Shown here in pieces: positions 44,805 through 53,466 of a stretch of DNA of 64,000 nucleotides. Position numbers and translations under genes: made by a program. Location of the stretch: the NCBI GenBank assembly GCA_020247055.1, contig JADCJL010000133.1:1-64000 (forward strand). The letters run 5' to 3'. The stretch is from Acidobacteriaceae bacterium (GTDB lineage: Bacteria; Acidobacteriota; Terriglobia; Bryobacterales; Bryobacteraceae). The notes beneath the pieces are model-generated. The model ran no database searches. It saw only the letters and a list, made by a program, of their open reading frames with translations, and was not told the origin of the DNA. Every line of letters starts with the position of its first letter. Within the stretch, counting starts at the first letter, position 1.

Positions 44805-45548
44805 CTCCCGCCAGAGCGCGTGGTACCACATCAGAAAGCGCTCGGGCTCCTTGCTCTCCTGCGCTTCGCACAGCGTGTAGCGGTCGTAGCCGCTCTGGCG
44901 CAGCAGGGTAAAGAGTTCGCGGTAGGGATACCCGCTGGCTAATTCGTTAATGTGGACGTTCTTGATCCAGGGCCGCAGCAGTTCGAAGCTTGGCTTGATT
45001 GAGCCGTTGACGAGGTCGGTCGGGTTCGAGTTCCAGCAGACGCCGACGTTCGGATGGTTGGCGGCGCGCATGATAGCGGCCGAAACGGGAGGATTCTGCG
45101 TCTCCCGGCCGTGGACCTCCATCCAGATTTCGACGCCGCGCCCGGCCCCGTACTCGCCGAGTTCCTTGAGACAGGCGCCGATGTTTTGGATGGTGGCGTC
45201 GCGGTCGGCCCCCGGGGCGAAGCCGTTGGGCCGCACCTTGATACCCCAGGCGCGGGTATCGTGGGCGAGTTCGATAAAGGCTTTGGCGTCGGCCACGTGG
45301 CGGGCGCGGGTGGCCGGGTCCGGCGAGTGGAACTCGGCCGTGGTGCCGAAGCTGACCAAGCGGACTTTACTGCGTTCGAAGCGCTCGCGGACGGCCTGCC
45401 GCTCGGCAGCGCTGAGCGAGGGCTCGACTTTGTGTGCGTGTGAGGTGCGCAGTTCCACCCCGGCGAATCCGGCCTTTTCGAGCTTGGTGAGTAGGGTGTC
45501 GAGGTCCCAGTCTTTGCAGACGTTGTAGGTGACGGCGCCGAGAATCAT
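44790..45548 (-). CDS. Sugar phosphate isomerase/epimerase-like TIM-barrel protein
   Basis: A 252-residue xylose-isomerase-like (AP-endonuclease 2 fold) protein. Putative metal ligands appear in IWMEVHGRET (Glu), NVHINELASG (His) and YTLCEAQES (Glu). The start reads MILGAVTYNVCKDWDLDTLL, with no export signal. The family has many sugar isomerases and epimerases; substrate unknown. It lies 18 bp after the glycosyltransferase gene on the same strand. Confidence 0.88.
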   Translation of the reverse strand: MILGAVTYNVCKDWDLDTLLTKLEKAGFAGVELRTSHAHKVEPSLSAAERQAVRERFERSKVRLVSFGTTAEFHSPDPATRARHVADAKAFIELAHDTRAWGIKVRPNGFAPGADRDATIQNIGACLKELGEYGAGRGVEIWMEVHGRETQNPPVSAAIMRAANHPNVGVCWNSNPTDLVNGSIKPSFELLRPWIKNVHINELASGYPYRELFTLLRQSGYDRYTLCEAQESKEPERFLMWYHALWRELNRP

Positions 45549-45566
45549 GCGCCTATTCTACTAGCC

Positions 45567-46556
45567 TCAGCGGCTCGAGTCGTGGGGGACGCCGTCTTTC
45601 CGCGCGCGGACTTCGCGCACGGCGTAGATGCGGCGGCCCTGACTCTCGAAGTAGGTCCGGATCATCACTTCGCCAAGCAGTCCGGTGGAGAAGAGCATCA
45701 GGCCGGCCAGCAGCAGAATGCCGCCCATGACCATGAGCGGACCGTGTTCGGAGACCAGATCCCGCCGGAAGTCGAGGATTTTATAGAGGAGCAGATAGGC
45801 CATGACGCCGCCGCCGGTCAGCAGGCCGAGCAGACCCCACTTGCCGAAGAAGTGCATGGGCCGTGTGAAGTAGGTCAGCAGGAAGCGGATGGTGATGATA
45901 TCGAAGAAGACCTTCATGGTCCGGCCGAGGCCATAGTGGCTGGCGCCGGCCGAGCGGGGGACGTTCTTGATGGGGACTTCGGCGATGCGGGCGCCGTAGA
46001 AGCTGGCGAGGGCGGGGATGAAGCGGTGGAGTTCGCCGTACAGGTTGATGTCTTTGAGGATTTCGGCGCGGTAGGCCTTGAAGGTGGTCCCGAAGTCGTG
46101 CAGTTCAATGCCGCTGGCTTTGGCCATGAGCCAGTTGGCGATGCGGGAGGGGATTTTGCGGGTGACGGCGTTGTCGATGCGGTGTTTGCGCCAGCCGCTG
46201 GCGATGTCGTAACCCTGGTCGATTTTTTCGAGCAGCAGGGGGATATCTTCGGGTTCGTGCTGCAGGTCGCCGTCGAGGGAGACGATGATGGAGCCGGCGG
46301 CTTCGTCAAAGCCGGCGGCGAGGGCGGCGGTCTGGCCGAAGTTGCGGCGGAGGCGGATCACTTTCAGCCGGCCGTCGGTTTCGACGAGATTGGCGAGCAG
46401 GTCGAAGGATCGGTCGGTGGAGGCATCGTCGATGAAGAGGATTTCGTAGGTCTTGCCCACGGACTCAAGGACGCGGGTGAGCCGGTCGTAGAGGCGGAGG
46501 ATCGCTGGTTCCTCGTTGTGAATCGGTATGACGATGGAAAGGATCGGGGCGGGCAT
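45567..46556 (-). CDS. Family 2 glycosyltransferase, polyprenyl-phosphate sugar transferase type
   Basis: A 329-residue GT2 enzyme of the dolichol-phosphate mannosyltransferase/GtrB class, which loads a sugar on undecaprenyl phosphate. LSIVIPIHNEEPAILRLYDR opens the GT-A fold; IVSLDGDLQHEPEDIPLLLE carries the DxD-type metal site; the last 100 residues hold two membrane helices (about 234-258 and 270-298). Sugar donor unknown. It is the last minus-strand gene before the tRNA. Confidence 0.93.
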   Translation of the reverse strand: MPAPILSIVIPIHNEEPAILRLYDRLTRVLESVGKTYEILFIDDASTDRSFDLLANLVETDGRLKVIRLRRNFGQTAALAAGFDEAAGSIIVSLDGDLQHEPEDIPLLLEKIDQGYDIASGWRKHRIDNAVTRKIPSRIANWLMAKASGIELHDFGTTFKAYRAEILKDINLYGELHRFIPALASFYGARIAEVPIKNVPRSAGASHYGLGRTMKVFFDIITIRFLLTYFTRPMHFFGKWGLLGLLTGGGVMAYLLLYKILDFRRDLVSEHGPLMVMGGILLLAGLMLFSTGLLGEVMIRTYFESQGRRIYAVREVRARKDGVPHDSSR

Positions 46557-46620
46557 AAAAAGCTTGTTCCATTCTAGCGTGGAGCGGAATCCTGTGCTAA
46601 CCTACAATTTTGAGCGAGAA

Positions 46621-46697
46621 GGGCCTGTAGCTCAGTTGGTTAGAGCGCTACCTTGACACGGTAGAGGTCTGCAGTTCGAGTCTGCACAGGCCCACCA
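46621..46697 (+). tRNA. tRNA-Val(GAC), CCA encoded
   Basis: Full cloverleaf: acceptor GGGCCTG/CAGGCCC, D-arm GCTC-GAGC, anticodon stem CTACC/GGTAG around loop TTGACAC (anticodon GAC), T-arm with TTCGAGT and encoded CCA at 46695-46697. A TACAAT -10 element lies at 46603-46608. The tRNA sits exactly at the change from core-like to accessory DNA and is the likely integration site of the element to its right. Confidence 0.95.
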
Positions 46698-46821
46698 TTT
46701 ATTTTCAATCACTTAGCTTCAGCCTAGTTTTTTCTGCACGCTGCGATAACGCTGCGTTAAGCGCTGAGTCCTTCCCGAAGAGCTCCTTTTGTGATTTTTG
46801 GCTTCCATTGCATAAAGAGCC

Positions 46822-47070
46822 ATGGAGACTAAACTTCCCCCACTGGAAAGATTATTGACCCCCAGAGATGTAGCACATTGGCTGGGCGTTTCGGTTGATT
46901 GGGTACAAGATCACGCGACTTCGAAAGAGCCACGTCTCCCTTGCCTGAGGCTGGGGAAGTTGCTTCGATTTCGACGCGATGAAGTGGCGGCATTCATTGC
47001 AGAACGGTCACAGGCCAAAGCACACGCTTTCACCCGAGACCTCCGACTGGCAAACCGAAGGCATCGCTGA
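46822..47070 (+). CDS. Excisionase/AlpA-like helix-turn-helix protein
   Basis: An 82-residue DNA-binding protein with the MerR-type HTH form of excisionases: LLTPRDVAHWLGVSVDWVQD and LPCLRLGKLLRFRRDEVAAF. The position, 124 bp after the tRNA attachment site, fits a recombination directionality factor or element-control protein. The C-terminal tail is basic. No integrase is adjacent, which is unusual, so it might instead be a remnant or a plain regulator. Confidence 0.8.
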   Translation: METKLPPLERLLTPRDVAHWLGVSVDWVQDHATSKEPRLPCLRLGKLLRFRRDEVAAFIAERSQAKAHAFTRDLRLANRRHR

Positions 47071-47234
47071 GGTAGCTTGGTGAGTTGGGGGGGAACGGGT
47101 GCCGAAACGCACCACCAAAAGTCATCCAACGCTCAAGTTGAGAAATGACGGCATGGCGCGGCTGAGTGCCTGAAGTCCCCGAGCTTTTTTGAAAATTGTG
47201 GTGAGGTTTATGAACCGCTCTTCCTCTTAACGGT

Positions 47235-49958
47235 ATGGGCGGGATTACGCTTTCTCACCGACCAAAGGCATCTCTTTCCGGAAGCCTGCCGAATGTGGTG
47301 CTCTCGGGCCATCGCCTTCACCTTGTCCTACGCGCTTCCTGCCTTGTTTTTGCAACCCTCGTATCTCTGAATTTTCCACGGCCGGCGCTGGGAATTGACC
47401 CGGACTCACTCCTGAAGGAAGCAGATCGCCTGGCCGAACTGGGCAATCTGAACCGAGCTCGAGATCTTTACGCCGAAGCAGAGACACTTTTTGGACAGAG
47501 TGGTGATCGGGCCAAGATGTTCCACGCGAGGTTTGGTCGGCTTCGCCGTGATATTGAGAAAGGTCCCTACGACAGCTACCTTCAACTGATTGCTGAAAGC
47601 CTCGTCGACCCGGTTGTGGCCGCCGACCCATTGCTGCAAATCCGGGGGCTGTCGGTTCAAGGCCTCATTCATATGAATCTCGACGGCAAGGCAGCGAGAA
47701 AGGACTGGACTACCATTGCGGAGCTGGCTCAGAGAGTCGGAGACGAAAAATGGGCCAATCGTGCCCGCGGACAACTGGGCCTCGTCGCAGGAGCCGACGG
47801 TGACTATGCGACAGCCTTGACCAGCCTGGTGAGCGCGATTCAAAAGGCGCGAGCGCTGGGAGACCTCACCGCCGAAATCTACTTTCGAACCTTCCTCGGA
47901 AACGGCCTCGTGGCGAACAATCGCCCAGAGCAAGCTCTCCCGATGTTCGATGATGCCATTGCGTTGGGAACGAAGTCTGCCGACAGTGGATATCCCATCA
48001 TGCCCGTTATTGGCAAGGTTCGTGCGCTCCAAGCTATGAAGAAACGAGATGAAGCGTTGCGGTTGATTGAAGAGTCGCTCCGCTACTCCCGCGAGCACCA
48101 GATCCTTGGCGCGCAAGCGGAGCTCCTGGTCCAGGCAGGTTTGATCGCATTCGATGCCAAAGACTTTTCGCTGGCTGAGACAGCCTACCTGGAGGCGGCA
48201 AAGGTCGCGCGGGCAGCGAGCCTGCCACGAATGCTCGCTGCTGCATTGGGCAACCTCGTTGATGTTTACTCGGCCAAGGGAGATGCGAAGGCTGCTCTGC
48301 GAATGGCAGACGAAGCGATTGCAACTGTCCGGCAACCAGGAGAGATCTATGACCTTCCTTCCTACCTTGCCCGGAAGGCGGAACTCGACGCGAAATTTGG
48401 GCGCCTGAATGAAGCCAGACTGATCTACGAAGAAGCACGCCAATTGATTGAAGGGATGCTGGTGAACATGCCGAGTTCCCCATCCAGGAGTTCGCTGATC
48501 GCGGTGATGAGCCGGGTTTACATGGGGCAGTTCAAATTGGCTGCGGCCCGCCCGGATGGTGTCGCAAAAGCCTTCGAGATCATCGAGACTGCAAGAGGGC
48601 GAAGCGTTGCAGACTCCCTACGCTTTGGAGCCCGTCGGCCGGGCGACACTCCCAGTCCGTCAGAGCTAAAGATTATCGGGGTGCAACGGAGGATTCGCGC
48701 CAGCCGGACGCAGGCTGAGTTGCGGCGACTGCTGGTCGAGTTGGAGAAAGCGGAGCTCGAGTTGGCCGGGTTTGAGTCGCCGCGTAATCGAAAAGCATTC
48801 CAAGACATGGCGCTATTGGGAAGCAAGCCAGTCTCACTGAGCGTCTTGGAGCGGCAGTTGGCTCCCGACGAGACAATCCTGGAGTACGTCTTGGACGAAC
48901 CAAGCTCCTATTGCATCGAGATCAAGCGAACGGGAAGTAGGATACACAGTTTTGAAGGAAAAGGAAAGATTGAGACCGCTGTTGACGCCGTGGTTGGAGC
49001 CATCAAGCGGAAGGAGTCTTTTCAAGAAAAAGCTCGTCAGCTTCATCGGTTGTTGCTCTCCTGCTCTTCCTCGACAGCGACGCGAAGACTAATCATCGTT
49101 CCGGACGGAAAGCTGCACGCGCTTCCCTTCGCAGCCCTCATCGAGAGCGATGGACGTTACTTGATTGAATCAAAGAGCATCGGCTATGCGCCTTCGGGAA
49201 CTGTTCTGTCTGTTGTCCGGGGAAATGGCCCGGTAGAGGGAGCACTCAAACCCTTGTTTGCGCTTGCATCTTCCCCGGGCGTCGCTCGGGAGTCCAAGGA
49301 TGTCTCAACCACGCGCGGGTTCTTCGAAGAAGTAGGGAGCAAGCTCGGGCCATTGCCTTTTGCGAAAGAAGAAATTGCCACCATCGGAAATGCTGCCGGG
49401 CCCAACAGCGTGTTGTTTGTTGATCAGCAGGCCAACGAAGCCGAGTTAAAGCGGCAAGCGCTGGATCGCTTCAAGATCATTCATATCGTTGCGCACGCAA
49501 TTGTCAGCGAAAAGGACCCAGAACGCTCCGGTCTTCTTCTTCAGCCGGGATCGGTGAGTGAGGATGGACTCTGGCAACCGAGAGAAATCCGCCGGCAACG
49601 GTTGCAAGCGGACCTCGTAACGTTGTCGGCCTGCCAAACGGCAGTTGGCAAACTTGAGGGGCAAGAAGGTGTAATCAACCTGGCCAGGACCTTTCTGGCG
49701 GCTGGGGCTGGTAGCGTGGCCGCCAGTCTCTGGATGGTGGACGACCGCTCCACCGCCACACTCATGGGCAAGTTCTACAGCCAACTTTCGAAAGGGAAAA
49801 GCGTAAGCGATGCGCTCAGAGACGCGCAGCTGGAGATGATTCAAGATTTCGGAAAGCAGTTCCCGCCATACTATTGGGCGGGTTTCTCGGTAATCGGCGA
49901 TGGCACAAAGCGAACTCCCCTCGGGCCCTCCGCGGCTATCACAAGCAGAACGCGCTAA
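47235..49958 (+). CDS. Secreted TPR-CHAT protease
   Basis: A 907-residue protein. A signal peptide runs to about residue 53 (VLRASCLVFATLVSLNF ... ALG). Tetratricopeptide-like helical repeats fill about 55-440, and a CHAT (caspase-like) domain about 560-890. Catalytic His754 is in IIHIVAHAIVSE and Cys800 in VTLSACQTAVGK; LPFAALIE and GAGSVAASLWMVDD are further CHAT segments. CHAT proteases cut specific protein targets. Its 3' end overlaps the S41 protease gene by 59 bp. The start could also be a GTG near 47295. A sigma factor and its likely inhibitor lie convergent downstream. Confidence 0.9.
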   Translation: MGGITLSHRPKASLSGSLPNVVLSGHRLHLVLRASCLVFATLVSLNFPRPALGIDPDSLLKEADRLAELGNLNRARDLYAEAETLFGQSGDRAKMFHARFGRLRRDIEKGPYDSYLQLIAESLVDPVVAADPLLQIRGLSVQGLIHMNLDGKAARKDWTTIAELAQRVGDEKWANRARGQLGLVAGADGDYATALTSLVSAIQKARALGDLTAEIYFRTFLGNGLVANNRPEQALPMFDDAIALGTKSADSGYPIMPVIGKVRALQAMKKRDEALRLIEESLRYSREHQILGAQAELLVQAGLIAFDAKDFSLAETAYLEAAKVARAASLPRMLAAALGNLVDVYSAKGDAKAALRMADEAIATVRQPGEIYDLPSYLARKAELDAKFGRLNEARLIYEEARQLIEGMLVNMPSSPSRSSLIAVMSRVYMGQFKLAAARPDGVAKAFEIIETARGRSVADSLRFGARRPGDTPSPSELKIIGVQRRIRASRTQAELRRLLVELEKAELELAGFESPRNRKAFQDMALLGSKPVSLSVLERQLAPDETILEYVLDEPSSYCIEIKRTGSRIHSFEGKGKIETAVDAVVGAIKRKESFQEKARQLHRLLLSCSSSTATRRLIIVPDGKLHALPFAALIESDGRYLIESKSIGYAPSGTVLSVVRGNGPVEGALKPLFALASSPGVARESKDVSTTRGFFEEVGSKLGPLPFAKEEIATIGNAAGPNSVLFVDQQANEAELKRQALDRFKIIHIVAHAIVSEKDPERSGLLLQPGSVSEDGLWQPREIRRQRLQADLVTLSACQTAVGKLEGQEGVINLARTFLAAGAGSVAASLWMVDDRSTATLMGKFYSQLSKGKSVSDALRDAQLEMIQDFGKQFPPYYWAGFSVIGDGTKRTPLGPSAAITSRTR

Positions 49959-51162
49959 GGTCTTCGATAAAGCCTGCTCGAAAGTAGCAAAGCTTTATTT
50001 CGACCCAGCCTTTCGCGGCGTCAACTGGCAACAGCACGTGGCCAAGCATCGCGAAAATGCGATTTCCCGTGCCGACCCGGTTGAATTTGAGGCGGGGATA
50101 CATGAGATCTTTCGAGCTCTCGGTACAAGTCATACGGGCTTCTTCCATGAGTCCGTCCGCCGTGTACCGTATCGGCTTGCGATCGGGGTAACGTGCACGC
50201 GTCAGCCCAAGTCCGATTCAACGTTATGGGTCGTCCGCGATGTTCATGAGCGGGGCCCCGGCGCCATTGCCGGTCTGGAACCGGGTGATGAACTGGTTGC
50301 CCTCGATGGAGAACCCATAAAGAGCGATTCGCCGCCCATGTTGCCGATGGGAACATCGGTTTCACTGCAAGTTTTGCGGAGTGGGAATCCAGTTGATCTA
50401 AAGTTGGCGATCCCTCGACCACGTTCAACAAAACAACCGTATTCAGAACCGCAAAGTGTGGTCCAGAAGCTGCTTCCTGGCGGCGTTGGATACATCAAGG
50501 TCAGCATTCTGCCGGGCTTGATTGGAATTGATGTCGCAAAGGAAATCGATTCGGCATTTTCCGCAATCAGCGCTAGCAATGCGTTGATTTTGGACTTGAG
50601 GGGCCATCTCGGGGGCGGCTTGGGGGTCCTGCGACTCATGAGCCACCTTACCCCGCATCGATTGCCAATTGGCTATACGCTTACCCGGAAGGCGGCCGAG
50701 AAGGGGCTGACGAAAGATGATCTGCCTATGCTGGATCGACTTCCGAAATCGAAAACATGGGGGATCCTGGGATTGGCACTTCGCTTCGGGTGGAGGGACC
50801 CTTCTGTGGCAATTGTTAGCGAAGGCCTCGGCCCCAAAAAGTGCCAAGGCCGAATTGCAATTCTGACCAACGAAGGAACCGTCAGCGCCGGCGAAATGGT
50901 TTGTGCATTCACTCGGGAACGAGGGTTGGCGACAATAGTCGGCACTGAGACTGCCGGACGCCTCATTCCCGGATCCGGCTTCAAAGTCGGCCACGGCTAT
51001 GTGGCGATTTTTCCGCGGGCCGCTTACATCACTTGGGAGGGCAGAACCTTCGAAGGGCAAGGCATAGCTCCGGATCACCATGTTCATTGGTCCATTGAAG
51101 AGCATCGCCTGGGCCGCGATAACCAACTCGATGCCGCCCTTCGGATTCTCAGCGAATCGTGA
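49900..51162 (+). CDS. S41-family peptidase with PDZ domain
   Basis: A 420-residue protease related to carboxyl-terminal processing proteases. An N-terminal helical segment (LSQAERAKVFDKACSKVAKLYF) is followed by a PDZ-like domain (about 95-165, GAIAGLEPGDELVALDGEP), then the S41 core with VGYIKVSILPG, LILDLRGHLGGGLGVLR and the nucleophile Ser329 in EGTVSAGEMV. The usual Lys after the Ser is not at its normal spot (VGTETAGRLI), as in the tricorn-like or IRBP-like branches. There is no signal peptide, though the CHAT partner has one. The long overlap with the CHAT gene indicates coexpression. Confidence 0.87.
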   Translation: MAQSELPSGPPRLSQAERAKVFDKACSKVAKLYFDPAFRGVNWQQHVAKHRENAISRADPVEFEAGIHEIFRALGTSHTGFFHESVRRVPYRLAIGVTCTRQPKSDSTLWVVRDVHERGPGAIAGLEPGDELVALDGEPIKSDSPPMLPMGTSVSLQVLRSGNPVDLKLAIPRPRSTKQPYSEPQSVVQKLLPGGVGYIKVSILPGLIGIDVAKEIDSAFSAISASNALILDLRGHLGGGLGVLRLMSHLTPHRLPIGYTLTRKAAEKGLTKDDLPMLDRLPKSKTWGILGLALRFGWRDPSVAIVSEGLGPKKCQGRIAILTNEGTVSAGEMVCAFTRERGLATIVGTETAGRLIPGSGFKVGHGYVAIFPRAAYITWEGRTFEGQGIAPDHHVHWSIEEHRLGRDNQLDAALRILSES

Positions 51163-51898
51163 CTGGCGCGAACATCCAATCGCTCAGCGTCGTCCTCACT
51201 CCGACTAAGTGAGATCCCGACTTGAGACCTGAAAGGTCGATTGAGACCGACAGCTTGGTGACACCCTGTTCGAGTGTGGCTGTTCCTTGCGACGAGTTGA
51301 GCAAGGTGTGGGCATCATTGAAGATTCCCAGTTTGTAGGAGCCTGCCGGTGAGGCTACGGGCAAGACAACCTCGAGCTTGAGAGGTCTTGCAGGTAGAAT
51401 CACGTCGCTTGAGTTCCGTGCCGGTTCATCTTCGCCCCTGGACGGGGAGATGTGGCGAAGATCTAGCGCCAACAACTGAGGTTGCGATCTCTCGGCTGCA
51501 GGGCCTTTCTTCTTCTCCTGCGATGGCTGCCGGTCCACTATGGTTGGCTTGGAATCACCCGCTGGACTGCGGAGGACGTTGCGCCCAATCAGCACCGCCA
51601 CGATGATCGCCGCTGCTGCCCAAATCGCTAAGGCCGCATACCGACGACGTAAACGTTGAATCTCCTCCTCGCGATATCGGCAATACTGCTGATAGCAAGG
51701 CGAGCAATTGGCGACGTGGGCAATGGGGGCATGGGCAAGACTCAGATCTTTGCTGCGCACCGCCATGGCACGCAAAGTGTGGTCTGAGGGACAATTCACC
51801 CGATCCGGGTTTGGGTTTGCATACCGGGAGCTTTGTTTTCCGAGCTCAACCAGTTGATCCGCCTGTTTCATTGAGACAGGTCTCTCTGCATCGGCCAT
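51149..51898 (-). CDS. Membrane anti-sigma-like protein with zinc-finger motif
   Basis: A 249-residue protein. The cytoplasmic N-terminus has HVANCSPC (His61, Cys65, Cys68), the HxxxCxxC motif of zinc-binding anti-sigma factors; one membrane helix covers about 88-105; the outer part is proline/charge-rich and then a beta-sandwich-like C-terminus. It follows the sigma gene by 7 bp, with GAGGA upstream of ATG 51898, and is convergent with the S41 gene (14-bp overlap). It probably holds the sigma factor at the membrane. A target for the CHAT or S41 protease is an inference. Confidence 0.78.
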   Translation of the reverse strand: MADAERPVSMKQADQLVELGKQSSRYANPNPDRVNCPSDHTLRAMAVRSKDLSLAHAPIAHVANCSPCYQQYCRYREEEIQRLRRRYAALAIWAAAAIIVAVLIGRNVLRSPAGDSKPTIVDRQPSQEKKKGPAAERSQPQLLALDLRHISPSRGEDEPARNSSDVILPARPLKLEVVLPVASPAGSYKLGIFNDAHTLLNSSQGTATLEQGVTKLSVSIDLSGLKSGSHLVGVRTTLSDWMFAPVTIR

Positions 51899-51905
51899 TA
51901 CAATC

Positions 51906-52487
51906 TTAATCCTCATTCTCTCGGGGCGGCTTGAAATAGCTTTTGATCCGCTTCAGCGCCCTTGAAAGCCCTTTTTGAAACTGCACTTCAGCACTGTGCG
52001 CATTGGCGTAGTTCAACGCCAATGCAATTTCCTTCCATGAGTAGTCGAGGCGTCGATACTCGAACAACGCGAGGGTCTTAGAGTCCATCGCCCCTCGGAG
52101 TTGAGCAATAAATCGATCTCGATCAAGATGCTCTTCGTAACTCTGGCTTGTCGATCCCGAGAGTATCTCGAGATTTGAAGGTTCCACCAAAACCAGTCTG
52201 CCGGCGCGCCTCTTTCTTCGAATGGCCTCCCGGGCGACCGATTTGAGCAGGTAAGACTCGATGGATCGAACGGCCCCATTCACTTCCATGGATCTTGACG
52301 TGGCCTGCGCAACCTCTTCAACGATTTCCGCTGCCTCCGAATCTTCGCCCATAAAACGAACAACAACCAGGCGTGCGCGATCCCACGTTCGATGAGCAGC
52401 TTCGAGGACCATCGGATGAACCTCGTTACCGTCATCGTCTGGGCTACTGATCCAGAGCCTCTGATGGCCCGCTCGCTGATCCTCCAT
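51906..52487 (-). CDS. Sigma-70 family (ECF-like) RNA polymerase sigma factor
   Basis: A 193-residue sigma factor. Region 2 lies around TWDRARLVVVRFMGEDSEAA and VRSIESYLLKSVAREAIRRK; region 4 is at the C-terminus, FEYRRLDYSWKEIALALNYA, then HSAEVQFQKGLSRALKRIKS. The ATG at 52487 (MEDQRAGHQRLW) is preferred because the open frame upstream to 52745 has no family sequence; AGGT precedes it. Region 2 is divergent, so it is an unusual ECF group. The anti-sigma-like gene follows immediately. Confidence 0.82.
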   Translation of the reverse strand: MEDQRAGHQRLWISSPDDDGNEVHPMVLEAAHRTWDRARLVVVRFMGEDSEAAEIVEEVAQATSRSMEVNGAVRSIESYLLKSVAREAIRRKRRAGRLVLVEPSNLEILSGSTSQSYEEHLDRDRFIAQLRGAMDSKTLALFEYRRLDYSWKEIALALNYANAHSAEVQFQKGLSRALKRIKSYFKPPRENED

Positions 52488-52789
52488 GAAAGTGACCTGT
52501 GCCTGCCAAGGGGTTCTTCCCCTATTGTGCAAGAGTTTCGAAGCGTGCTGTTCCTCACCCAAAAGTTGATTAAAGCAAGCGGACTCGGCGGAGCCCAACG
52601 AATGTGGGTTGTCCGTTGAGCTTTTGAAGTTGTAGAGCCTCATTCTTGTAGGGCTATTCCTCACTGCTCCGAGGATTAGCGCGCCTTTGTTGCCGGACGC
52701 AGAATGCTGCTTCGCCTGCAAGCGGCCTACTTGACTCCTCGCCATTAGTCTGTGACTTCATTACCCATCCCCCAGGAAGGAGGTCCAGG
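52488..52789. other. Divergent control region between sigma gene and SANT-HTH gene
   Basis: 302 bp with no supported gene. It must hold promoters for both the sigma operon (left) and the SANT-HTH gene (right). A strong ribosome site, AGGAAGGAGGTCC, ends it just before 52790. No clear ECF-type promoter was recognised. Confidence 0.45.
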
Positions 52790-53290
52790 ATGTCAACACT
52801 TGTCGATGCACCGGACCTCCGGTTGCCGCGGACTGTTCGGTCCGATATCGGTCAGCGCTTGCGGGTCTCCAGTTGGAGCACGGGGCGCCCATGGACTGAC
52901 GACGATGTCGAGTTGCTGTGCGAAATGATTTCGGAGGTTCCGATCATTGAGATAGCTGCCCGCTTGAACCGATCAGAAGCTTCCATTCGGACTAAGGTTA
53001 AGGCCATCCGCCGGTGCGAAGACAATCTGGGCGGTTTCAAATCGAAAGACCTGGCCGAACTGTTGGGAGTCAGTGTTCGCCAAATCCGACGATGGCGTGA
53101 GAAGGGATACCTTTCCGGCGTGAATGGCCGAATCACCGAAGCGTCCTTCGCAACCTTTTGTCGGACTCATTGGGACAAGATCACATTCGACCGGCTGAGT
53201 CCCGAGGTGAAGGTGTGGCTTCGAGATTTGGGATATCCGCGACTGCCGATCCAAGGATGCCTCTGGGGAGGGGGCAAAAATGAGCATTAA
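52790..53290 (+). CDS. SANT/Myb-like plus MerR-type HTH protein, paralog 1
   Basis: A 166-residue protein with two DNA-binding-type modules. Residues about 35-72 (WTDDDVELLCEMISEVPIIE) look like a SANT/Myb or homeodomain-like helix set; about 84-130 (FKSKDLAELLGVSVRQIRRW) are a MerR/excisionase-like HTH. The C-terminus ends with a WLRDLGYP segment. It has the strongest ribosome site in the region. A paralog of the same layout is 176 bp downstream. Role unknown; probable regulator of the element. Confidence 0.75.
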   Translation: MSTLVDAPDLRLPRTVRSDIGQRLRVSSWSTGRPWTDDDVELLCEMISEVPIIEIAARLNRSEASIRTKVKAIRRCEDNLGGFKSKDLAELLGVSVRQIRRWREKGYLSGVNGRITEASFATFCRTHWDKITFDRLSPEVKVWLRDLGYPRLPIQGCLWGGGKNEH

Positions 53291-53466
53291 CAAAAGAAGC
53301 CCCCACTCAGTAGCATTCGTCTGGCTGTCCGTGTGTCTTGCAACGTATTGAAATAGCGATGCTTACGAGTCGCCGCGAGTGCGGGGCGCTTCAGTTTTCG
53401 CACCAATTGCGGAAATCCACTGACCCTATTCTCAACTCATGAAGCAACTGGCTTCGTGAGGACCGC

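Noticed and set aside
45582-46577. 331-codon open frame opposite the GT2 gene
   Set aside because: Gly/Asp/Val-rich antisense frame; the minus strand encodes a complete glycosyltransferase.
46698-46740. Terminator after tRNA-Val
   Set aside because: A T-run is present but the preceding stem is too weak to call.
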